In this document: positions 1-5,169 of the stretch, piece by piece
How the letters are laid out: each line of letters opens with the position of its first letter
Position numbering within the stretch: position 1 is the stretch's first letter
Source of the DNA: Caulobacter sp. CCH9-E1
GTDB taxonomy: Bacteria > Pseudomonadota > Alphaproteobacteria > Caulobacterales > Caulobacteraceae
Direction of reading: 5' to 3'
Assembly: GCF_001556515.1 (NCBI RefSeq)
Contig: NZ_LSJA01000379.1
Location: 1 to 5,288 of the forward strand
DNA: 5,288 nt
Made by a program: the position numbers and the translations under genes
Notes under the pieces: generated by a model
Databases searched by the model: none
Told to the model about the DNA's origin: nothing
What the model saw: only the letters and a program-made list of their open reading frames with translations

Positions 1-109
1 TGTCATCCCGGAAGCCTCGCAGAGGCTATCCGGGACCCAGGGGGTGCGGGAACGCGGTGCGACCCGCCCCTGGGTCCCGGCTCTCCGCTTCGCTGCGGCC
101 GGGATGACA
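1..109. repeat. Palindromic intergenic repeat with two side hairpins
   Basis: The left arm (1-43) and right arm (67-109) are the same length and pair as an inverted repeat. The outer 11 bases are perfectly complementary (tgtcatcccgg at 1-11 with ccgggatgaca at 99-109). So are the inner 14 bases (ccgggacccagggg at 30-43 with 67-80). Between them each arm holds 18 bases that do not pair across but fold on themselves: agcctc/gaggct at 13-18 and 22-27, and ccgc/gcgg at 85-88 and 95-98. The 23-base centre can add a cggg/cccg stem (46-49 with 63-66). The predicted form is a cross or cloverleaf. It lies 13 bases past the stop of the minus-strand lipoprotein gene, so it could help end or stabilise that transcript, although no T-run follows. 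Outer ends of this type recur between genes in several alphaproteobacteria; copy number here is unknown. Confidence 0.85.
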
Positions 110-122
110 CAGGGATTTGACG

Positions 123-542
123 CTACCCCGCCTTCTCGGTCTTGCCCTTGGCGTCCTTGTCCGTGGCGGTCGAGGCCGTCGACGGGGCGGTCGCGCCGCA
201 TTGGATGCCGAGATAGGACCACTTCACGTCGGTCAGCTGGCGGCCGCACTGGGTGTTTACGCCCCTGTCCTTGCCGCGTAGCGAGATCGCCACGCCCTTG
301 GACAGGTCCGGCGCCGGGCTGGCCGTGCTGATGTCGTAGTAGCCGCCACCGCGGCCCTTCACGACGAGACAGTTAGTGTTCTCGACCGGGCGGACGCAGC
401 CCGACGCCGTCACCGGCGTGGCCTCGACGACCACCTGATTGGCCTGCGCGACCTTCGTCTTCGCGCCGCCTTCGCTGCAACCGGCCAAACCAAACGCTAC
501 TAAACCGGCCGCCGCGGCGGCCCCTACGAACCAAACCCGCAT
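123..542 (-). CDS. Small predicted lipoprotein, unknown function
   Basis: The 139-residue product has a lipoprotein signal peptide: Arg2, an Ala/Val/Gly-rich hydrophobic stretch at about 3-18, and lipobox LAGC at 19-22. Cys22 should be lipidated and the protein held in the cell envelope. Ser23 after the Cys would favour the outer membrane by the usual +2 rule (inference). The mature part has four more cysteines (49, 58, 99, 115), enough for two disulfides in the periplasm, around a segment with GGGYYDIS and GVAISLRG that looks like a small beta domain. The last 25 residues are Ala/Thr/Lys-rich and probably disordered. I chose the ATG at 542 because GGAGG lies five bases upstream and the signal peptide begins there. 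The frame stays open back to a TTG at 689, but that extension would bury the signal peptide. I do not recognise the family; a resemblance to DUF5818-type small proteins is only a guess. It is transcribed divergently from fpr. Confidence 0.8.
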   Translation of the reverse strand: MRVWFVGAAAAAGLVAFGLAGCSEGGAKTKVAQANQVVVEATPVTASGCVRPVENTNCLVVKGRGGGYYDISTASPAPDLSKGVAISLRGKDRGVNTQCGRQLTDVKWSYLGIQCGATAPSTASTATDKDAKGKTEKAG

Positions 543-547
543 ACGTT

Positions 548-552
548 CCTCC
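548..552 (-). promoter_or_regulatory. Shine-Dalgarno of the lipoprotein gene
   Basis: Read on the minus strand, GGAGG is followed by five bases (aacgt) and then the ATG at 542-540. It fixes the start of the lipoprotein at 542 rather than at the upstream TTG at 689. Confidence 0.8.
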
Positions 553-857
553 GTATCGTTGGCTCCGCGAACGAAGCAAAAGGAAGTCTGCGCCTCGTTT
601 CGGGGGGCGGCAATCACATTTTTGACGCATTCGGAAAAGCGGTCCGGCGTTTTCAGCAAAGTCGAGAAAACCGCGCTTTCAGTCGTCAATGCGGTTAATC
701 TTGTCGTGTCGACGAGACGATATGCGACGCGATCTCATTCACATCTTGGAAGCCGGCTCGACGACTGAAGACAACCGGACATTCCGGACCCTAGCGGCGA
801 CAAGGTCGCTGTTCACCGGAGCGGAGATTTTCGGACGCGCGCATTAGACAACCGTCA

Positions 858-886
858 TTGACAGGACGTCAGGCTTGCTCGCATGA
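858..886 (+). promoter_or_regulatory. Candidate fpr promoter (weak -10)
   Basis: TTGACA at 858-863 is a perfect -35 hexamer. Seventeen bases later, gcatga at 881-886 is a poor -10 that partly resembles the Caulobacter GCTANAWC element. Transcription from here would give a leader of about 70 bases before the ATG at 963. The -35 is good and the -10 is not, so this is tentative. Confidence 0.3.
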
Positions 887-962
887 GACACGCGCCGCCT
901 CAGGGCCGTGGCGGTTTCGCTCTTTTCCGCGCCTCCCCGCGCCTAAATCTCGAAGAGTTCAG

Positions 963-1802
963 ATGACGGCTGCCGCTCCCGCCGCCCCCGCGCCATCAAC
1001 GCCCGTGAAGGACGCCCCCTACTTCGTCGAAAAGGTGCTTTGGGTGAAGCACTGGACCGACCGGCTGTTCAGCTTCGCCATCACCCGCCCGGCCAGCTTC
1101 CGCTTCCGCTCGGGCGAGTTCGTGATGATCGGCCTGCCGCCGCGCGAGGAACTGGGCGAGAAGAAGCCGATCCTGCGCGCCTATTCGATCGGCTCGCCGT
1201 CCTTCGCCGAGGAGCTGGAGTTCTTCTCGATCAAGGTGCCGGACGGCCCGCTGACCTCGCGCCTGCAGCAGATTCAGGAGGGCGACGAGATCCTGTTGGG
1301 CAAGAAGCCGACCGGGACTCTGGTCCTCGACGCCGTCCGCCCCGGCAAGCGCCTCTTCCTGTTCGGCACCGGCACGGGCCTGGCGCCCTGGCTGTCGGTG
1401 GCCCGCGACCCCGACGCCTACAGCCGCTTCGAGCGGGTGATCGTCTGCCACGGCGTGCGCGAGGTGAAGGAGCTGGCCTATCGCGACCTCTTCACCGCCG
1501 ACATCTTCGACGACCCGCTGGTCGGCGACGAGGCGCGCGCCCAGCTGACCTACTACCCGACCGTGACCCGCGAGCCGTTCGAGCGCCAGGGCCGCTTCAC
1601 CGACCTGATCGCCAGCGGCAAGCTGTTCAGCGATCTGGGCATCGAGGGCGGCAAGTTCGATCCCGAGCACGACCGCGCCATGCTGTGCGGCTCGATGGCC
1701 ATGATCAAGGACACCGCCGCCATGCTCGAAGCCCAGGGCCTGAAGGAAGGCTCCAACGCCGAACCCGGCGACTTCGTGATCGAGCGGGCGTTCGTGGGGT
1801 AG
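963..1802 (+). CDS. fpr: Ferredoxin/flavodoxin-NADP+ reductase
   Basis: This FAD enzyme of the cytoplasm moves electrons between NADPH and ferredoxin or flavodoxin. In bacteria it supplies reduced carriers for biosynthesis, iron-sulfur repair and oxidative-stress defence. The 279-residue product shows the two expected domains. The FAD-binding barrel (about 18-125) has the flavin motif RAYS at 72-75 followed by IGSPS. The NADP-binding domain (about 128-279) has GTGTGLAP at 135-142 and CGS at 242-244. It ends in FVIERAFVG, as in the subclass I reductases of alphaproteobacteria; the Rhodobacter capsulatus enzyme, as I recall it, carries a few residues more after AFVG. I chose the ATG at 963 because gaagag (952-957) lies five bases upstream and the family normally begins near DAPYFVEKVLWVKHW. 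The in-frame ATG at 858 would add 35 unrelated residues. Even so, the first 17 residues are an Ala/Pro-rich tail longer than usual. The stop is nine bases before the next repeat. Confidence 0.95.
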   Translation: MTAAAPAAPAPSTPVKDAPYFVEKVLWVKHWTDRLFSFAITRPASFRFRSGEFVMIGLPPREELGEKKPILRAYSIGSPSFAEELEFFSIKVPDGPLTSRLQQIQEGDEILLGKKPTGTLVLDAVRPGKRLFLFGTGTGLAPWLSVARDPDAYSRFERVIVCHGVREVKELAYRDLFTADIFDDPLVGDEARAQLTYYPTVTREPFERQGRFTDLIASGKLFSDLGIEGGKFDPEHDRAMLCGSMAMIKDTAAMLEAQGLKEGSNAEPGDFVIERAFVG

Positions 1803-1811
1803 GGTCTGAGG

Positions 1812-1940
1812 CCCTCTCCCCTTGCGGGAGAGGGTGACCGCCGAAGGCGGCCGGGTGAGGGGTCGCGCTCCGTCGTCCGGACAGGCCCTTCAACCCCTCA
1901 TCCGGCGCTCCGCGCCACCTTCTCCCGCAAGGGGAGAAGG
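1812..1940. repeat. Long imperfect palindromic repeat between fpr and moeA
   Basis: The left arm (1812-1862) and right arm (1894-1940) pair imperfectly around a 31-base centre. Each arm starts or ends with its own perfect nine-pair hairpin: ccctctccc/gggagaggg at 1812-1820 and 1826-1834, and ccttctccc/gggagaagg at 1918-1926 and 1932-1940. Both hairpins have five-base loops (cttgc and gcaag) that are themselves complementary. Inner parts (ccgcc/ggcgg near 1838-1850 and ggcgc/gcgcc near 1904-1916) can also form small hairpins. It fills 129 of the 157 bases between the two genes. If fpr and moeA share a transcript, the RNA would fold strongly here, which could cap the fpr message or reduce read-through. 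No T-run follows, so it is not a classical terminator. The element has the same plan as 5170-5288. Confidence 0.9.
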
Positions 1941-1945
1941 ACCTC

Positions 1946-1963
1946 GTGAGGATGGCTGCGTGA
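1946..1963 (+). other. Five-codon mini-ORF overlapping the moeA start
   Basis: GTG AGG ATG GCT GCG TGA has ggagaagg (1933-1940, the outer strand of the repeat hairpin) five bases upstream. Its TGA shares bases with the moeA GTG in a GTGA overlap at 1960-1963. The geometry is what translational coupling would need, but such a short ORF can easily arise by chance. There is no evidence that it is translated. Confidence 0.2.
1948..1952 (+). promoter_or_regulatory. Shine-Dalgarno of moeA
   Basis: GAGGA is seven bases before the GTG at 1960 and lies just outside the repeat. It supports starting moeA at this GTG rather than at the ATG at 1822, which falls inside the repeat. Confidence 0.6.
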
Positions 1964-3180
1964 CCAACTCCCCCTCCCTCCGAAACCTCGCCGTGGAAGA
2001 CGCCCGCGCCCGGATCCTGGCCGGCGCCGGCCGCCTCGGGATCGAGACCGTCGGCCTGGCGCAAAGCCTCGGCCGCGTCCTGGCCGCGCCGGTGATCGCC
2101 GAGCGCGCCCAGCCGCCGTTCGACGCCTCGGCCATGGACGGCTGGGCGATCCGGCGGGCCGACTACGCGCCCGGCAAGGCCTTCGCGGTCGTCGGCGAGA
2201 GCGCGGCGGGCAAAGCCTTCCTCCGCGCCGTCCAGGCCGGCGAGGCCGTCCGCATCTTCACCGGCGCCCCTGTTCCCGCCGACGCCGATCTTGTCGTCAT
2301 CCAGGAGGAGGCCGTCCGCGAGGGCGACACTGTCCGCTTCGAGGCGGGCGAAGCTCCCAAGGCCAATATCCGCGCCGCCGGCGGCGACTTCCAGGCCGGC
2401 GACGTCCTGCTGGCCGAGGGCGCGCTCATCGATCCCTGGCGCCTGTCGCTGGTCGCCTCGGCGGGCCTGGCTCAAGTTCCGGTCGCCCGCCGCCCGCGCG
2501 TGGCGATCCTGGCGACCGGCGACGAGTTGGTCCCGCCCGGCGCGACGCCTCGCCCCGACCAGATCTTCGAGAGCGGCTCGTTCAGCCTGGCGGCCCTGAT
2601 CGCGGCCTGGGGCGGCGAGGCCTTCCGCTTGAGCGCCCAGGCCGATGACGCCGCCGCGATCGCCGCCGCCATCGCGCCCATCGAGGCCGACCTGATCGTC
2701 ACGATCGGCGGCGCCTCGGTCGGCGACCATGACCTGGTCAAGCCGGCCCTGAAGACCCTGGGCCTCGCGCTCGTCGTCGAGACGATCGCCGTGCGGCCCG
2801 GCAAGCCGACCTCGTTTGGAACCCTCGCCGACGGCCGGCGCGTGCTGAGCCTTCCCGGCAATCCCGCCTCGGCCCTGGTCTGCGCCGAGCTCTTCCTGCG
2901 TCCCCTGCTGGCGGCCCTGACCGGCGCGGATTCCGAGGTCCGTCTGAACCCCGCGCGCCTGGTCGCGCCGCTCGCCGCCACTGGCCCCCGCGAGCACTGG
3001 ATGCGCGCGCGCCTGGCCGTCGACGCCGAGGGCCGGCTGACCGCCAACGCTTTTCCGGACCAGGACTCGTCGCTGATCGGCGTGTTCTCCCAGGCCGACG
3101 CCCTGCTGCGCCGCAGGCCTGGCGCTCCCGCCGCCCAAGCCGGCGACACGGTGGAGGTTCTGCCCCTGCGTAGGGGCTGA
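1960..3180 (+). CDS. moeA: Molybdopterin molybdenumtransferase MoeA
   Basis: MoeA catalyses the last common step of molybdenum cofactor synthesis in the cytoplasm: it replaces AMP on adenylyl-molybdopterin with molybdate to give Mo-molybdopterin. At 406 residues it has normal family length. Visible motifs, in order, are PPFDASAMDGWA (52-63), RIFTGAPVPADAD (98-110), the MogA-like domain at about 178-320 with LATGDEL (184-190) and TIGGASVGDHD (248-258), RPGKP (279-283), SLPGNPAS (297-304), and a C-terminal beta domain from about 325. Asp60, Thr101 and Glu189 fall where E. coli MoeA has its active-site Asp59, Thr100 and Glu188, judged by motif and not by alignment. The GTG start at 1960 is chosen from the GAGGA upstream and because the open frame before it translates the repeat. 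No other molybdenum cofactor gene is visible here; moaC-moeA-lexA is the arrangement I remember for relatives, so this may be a second or relocated copy. Confidence 0.95.
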   Translation: MTNSPSLRNLAVEDARARILAGAGRLGIETVGLAQSLGRVLAAPVIAERAQPPFDASAMDGWAIRRADYAPGKAFAVVGESAAGKAFLRAVQAGEAVRIFTGAPVPADADLVVIQEEAVREGDTVRFEAGEAPKANIRAAGGDFQAGDVLLAEGALIDPWRLSLVASAGLAQVPVARRPRVAILATGDELVPPGATPRPDQIFESGSFSLAALIAAWGGEAFRLSAQADDAAAIAAAIAPIEADLIVTIGGASVGDHDLVKPALKTLGLALVVETIAVRPGKPTSFGTLADGRRVLSLPGNPASALVCAELFLRPLLAALTGADSEVRLNPARLVAPLAATGPREHWMRARLAVDAEGRLTANAFPDQDSSLIGVFSQADALLRRRPGAPAAQAGDTVEVLPLRRG

Positions 3181-3184
3181 AAAG

Positions 3185-3213
3185 GCGACGCCACGGAAAT
3201 GCCGTGCTACTTG
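3185..3213 (+). promoter_or_regulatory. Candidate Caulobacter-type housekeeping promoter
   Basis: GCGACGC at 3185-3191 matches five of seven positions of the reported Caulobacter -35 (TTGACGS). After a 14-base spacer, GCTACTTG at 3206-3213 carries the GCTA core of the -10 (GCTANAWC). Transcription would begin near 3219-3221, about 50 bases before the ATG at 3271. It starts five bases after the moeA stop, so the dehydratase gene could be transcribed on its own. The match is by eye only. Confidence 0.35.
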
Positions 3214-3215
3214 GA

Positions 3216-3250
3216 CACGAATCTTCCCGGGCCCCCGCCCCGGGCTCGTG
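3216..3250 (+). promoter_or_regulatory. Leader stem-loop upstream of the dehydratase gene
   Basis: cacga (3216-3220) pairs with tcgtg (3246-3250), and cccggg (3226-3231) pairs with cccggg (3239-3244) around a seven-base loop. An asymmetric bulge separates the two stems. The structure sits between the candidate promoter and the ribosome binding site. It could be the end of the moeA transcript or a leader element of the next gene. There is no T-run after it. Confidence 0.35.
3219..3223. promoter_or_regulatory. GANTC site (possible CcrM methylation site)
   Basis: GAATC is the only GANTC I found outside coding sequence in this window. In Caulobacterales the cell-cycle methyltransferase CcrM modifies GANTC, and sites in promoters can affect transcription. 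It lies at the predicted transcription start. A regulatory role is inference. Confidence 0.35.
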
Positions 3251-3257
3251 GCTACTC

Positions 3258-3263
3258 AAGAGG
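3258..3263 (+). promoter_or_regulatory. Shine-Dalgarno of the dehydratase gene
   Basis: AAGAGG is seven bases before the ATG at 3271. It fixes that start over the in-frame ATG at 3199, which has no such site and would put 24 Pro/Gly/Arg-rich residues before the first membrane helix. Confidence 0.75.
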
Positions 3264-3270
3264 TTCGTTC

Positions 3271-5160
3271 ATGGGACATGTCGGCAAGATCGCGACCAAT
3301 GTCCTCTTGGCCTTCGTGGCCCTGCTGGTCGGCCGCTACCTCGTCATCGACATGCCCTTCACGGGCGACACCCTGCTGCAGGCGACCTACTACGCCCTGG
3401 GCGCCCTGATCGTGGAGCTGGTGTTCCGCGTCGAGCGCGCCCCCTGGCGCTTCGTCTCGGCCAGCGACCACCTGCGCCTGTTCCGCTCGGCCGTGCTGAC
3501 GGCGGCGGCCTTCATGGTCATCACCCGCATGGTCCACCCCGGCATCGACGGCGGCCTGCGCACGGTGGCGGGCGCGGCCCTGATCCAGGGCACCTTCCTG
3601 TCGGCCCTGCGCGTCATCCGCCGCAGCCTGCACGAGCGCCAGCTGCTGGACTCGGTGCTGCGCCTGGGTCCCGCCTCGATGCACCCGGCCCTGCCCCGCC
3701 TGCTGATCGTCGGCTCGGCGGCCGAGGCCGAGGCCTTCCTGCGCTCGCCCGCGGGCCTGGGCGAGCGCTACACCCCGATCGGCGTCGTCTCTCCCACCGA
3801 CCGCGAGACCGGCGATGAGCTGCGCGGCGTCTGCGTGCTGGGCGCCATCGCCGACTTCGACCGGGTGCTGGCCCGCCTGCGCGACAGCGGCCTGCCGCCC
3901 TCGGCCATCCTGTTCCTGACCGACAGCGCCATGAGCACCTTCGGCGCCGAGCGCCTGGGCCGCCTGAAGACCGAAGGCGTCCGACTTCTCCGCCGCCACG
4001 GCGTGGTCGAGATGGGCGCGGGCGCCGACAGCGGTCCGATCCTGCGCGAGATCAGCCTGGAGGAACTGCTCAGCCGCCCGCCCGTGCGCCTCGATCCCGA
4101 ACCGATCCGCGCCCTGGTCTGGGGCCGCCGCGTGCTGGTCACCGGGGCCGGCGGCAGCATCGGCTCGGAGCTGTGCCGCCAGATCGCCGCCAGCGGCTGC
4201 GCGCACCTGACCATGGTCGACGCCTCGGAATACAACCTGTTCCACATCGACCGCGAGATCGCCGAGCGCCACCCGCTGCTGCCGCGCCGCGAGATCCTGT
4301 GCGACGTCCGCGACGCCGCCCGCGTCGAGCGCGTCTTCGCCGAGCAGAAGCCCGACATCGTCTTCCACGCCGCGGCGCTAAAGCACGTGACCCTGGTCGA
4401 GAACCACCCTTGCGAGGGCGTGCGGACCAATGTCCTGGGCACCCGCAACGTCGCCGTGGCGGCCAAGGCCTGCGGCGCGGCGCACCTGGCCCTGATCTCG
4501 ACCGACAAGGCCGTGGCCCCGACCAGCATCATGGGCGCGGCCAAGCGCGTGGCCGAGGCCGTGGTCCGCCAGTACGGCGGCGGCGGCGACATGCGGGTCA
4601 GCATCGTCCGCTTCGGCAACGTGCTGGGCTCGGCCGGTTCGGTGGTGCCGATCTTCCAGAGCCAGATCGCCCGCGGCGGCCCGATCACCCTGACCGACGC
4701 CAATGTCGAACGCTACTTCATGACGATCCCCGAGGCCGTGCAGCTGGTGCTGCGGGCCGTGGCCCTGTCGATGATCGCCTCGGACGGCGACGAGGACGGC
4801 GTGCTGACCCTGGAGATGGGCGAGCCGGTCAAGATCATCGACCTGGCCAAGCGGATGATCGAGCTGCAGGGCCTGGTCCCCGACCGCGACATCGAGATCA
4901 AGATCACGGGCCTCCGCCCCGGCGAGAAGCTGACCGAGACCCTCGTGGACGTGAACGAGGTCGCCCGCGCCAAGGCCCCCGGCATCATGGAGGCCGTCCG
5001 CATGTCGCCGGCCCCGACGATCGCCGACGCCCGTCTGGAGACCCTCGACGCCCTGGCCGAGGCGGGCGACGAGGCGGGCATCCGCGAAGCGCTGTTCGAG
5101 CTGGTCGAGACCTTGCGCCAGACCGGGCCGTCGAAGGTGGTGAAGATCCGGGCGTCGTAG
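3271..5160 (+). CDS. Membrane-bound nucleotide-sugar 4,6-dehydratase/epimerase (CapD/WbpM/FlaA1 type)
   Basis: Members of this family remove water from, or epimerise, UDP-N-acetylhexosamines (usually UDP-GlcNAc to the 4-keto-6-deoxy sugar) for O-antigen, capsule or other surface glycans. The 629-residue product has the full long-form layout. About four membrane helices lie at 7-26, 34-54, 68-88 and 95-116. A first Rossmann-like domain follows, at about 142-245 (PRLLIVGSAAEAE near its start). An extended SDR catalytic domain runs from about 285 to 590. The SDR part has TGAGGSIG (291-298) for NAD(P), STDKAVAPTS (410-419), then Met421 and Lys425, FGNVLGS (448-454) and LRPGEKL (548-554). Met421 sits where classical SDR enzymes have Tyr. 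This matches the Ser-Met-Lys type described for WbpM, so it is a family trait and not a defect. The active domain should face the cytoplasm. WbqV-like O-antigen enzymes are the closest type I can think of, but the exact substrate and product cannot be read from sequence. No glycosyltransferase is in view. Confidence 0.9.
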   Translation: MGHVGKIATNVLLAFVALLVGRYLVIDMPFTGDTLLQATYYALGALIVELVFRVERAPWRFVSASDHLRLFRSAVLTAAAFMVITRMVHPGIDGGLRTVAGAALIQGTFLSALRVIRRSLHERQLLDSVLRLGPASMHPALPRLLIVGSAAEAEAFLRSPAGLGERYTPIGVVSPTDRETGDELRGVCVLGAIADFDRVLARLRDSGLPPSAILFLTDSAMSTFGAERLGRLKTEGVRLLRRHGVVEMGAGADSGPILREISLEELLSRPPVRLDPEPIRALVWGRRVLVTGAGGSIGSELCRQIAASGCAHLTMVDASEYNLFHIDREIAERHPLLPRREILCDVRDAARVERVFAEQKPDIVFHAAALKHVTLVENHPCEGVRTNVLGTRNVAVAAKACGAAHLALISTDKAVAPTSIMGAAKRVAEAVVRQYGGGGDMRVSIVRFGNVLGSAGSVVPIFQSQIARGGPITLTDANVERYFMTIPEAVQLVLRAVALSMIASDGDEDGVLTLEMGEPVKIIDLAKRMIELQGLVPDRDIEIKITGLRPGEKLTETLVDVNEVARAKAPGIMEAVRMSPAPTIADARLETLDALAEAGDEAGIREALFELVETLRQTGPSKVVKIRAS

Positions 5161-5169
5161 CCTTTCTAG

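Larger units (their letters stand above)
543..962. promoter_or_regulatory. Divergent intergenic region between lipoprotein gene and fpr
   Basis: This stretch of about 420 bases is visibly richer in A/T than the flanking genes and must hold the promoters of both. I see no convincing gene in it: open frames crossing it on either strand lack a ribosome binding site and protein-like composition. Possible -35 elements are TTGACGC at 622-628 (plus), TTGACG reading from 689 to 684 (minus) and TTGACA at 858-863 (plus). Only the last has even a weak -10 at a normal distance. Small inverted repeats are ccgga/tccgg at 775-779 and 783-787, gcgac/gtcgc at 797-801 and 805-809, and a GTCGAC-centred partial palindrome near 708-721. 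Any of these could be an operator, but none matches a regulator site I can name. Confidence 0.6.

Noticed and set aside
44..331. Plus-strand open frame across the first repeat and the lipoprotein gene
   Set aside because: It starts inside the palindrome, has Arg/Pro-rich composition and lies antisense to a gene with a clear signal peptide.
540..689. N-terminal extension of the lipoprotein to the TTG at 689
   Set aside because: It would place 49 residues ahead of a signal peptide that has its own GGAGG and ATG.
439..768. Plus-strand open frame antisense to the lipoprotein start and into the intergenic region
   Set aside because: I see no clear ribosome site and no domain. Its first half is the complement of the lipoprotein signal sequence.
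1040..1837. Plus-strand open frame overlapping fpr in another frame
   Set aside because: It is an Arg/Pro-rich shadow of fpr that runs into the repeat; fpr has complete family motifs.
1705..3138. Antisense open frame of 477 codons opposite moeA
   Set aside because: Its protein is Gly/Arg/Ala/Asp-rich with no family motif and mirrors the high third-position GC of moeA. Such frames are routine in DNA this GC-rich.
3211..3226. Sigma-54-like promoter before the dehydratase gene
   Set aside because: The segment starts with TTGGACAC, but the GC expected ten bases after GG is absent and the internal positions are out of register.
3226..3244. Rho-independent terminator of moeA
   Set aside because: The GC-rich stem is not followed by a T-run. 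It is kept only as a stem-loop of unknown role.
3256..4368. Antisense open frame of 370 codons opposite the dehydratase gene
   Set aside because: It is low-complexity (Gln/Ala/Asp/His-rich), has no recognisable domain, and lies opposite a gene with full motif support.
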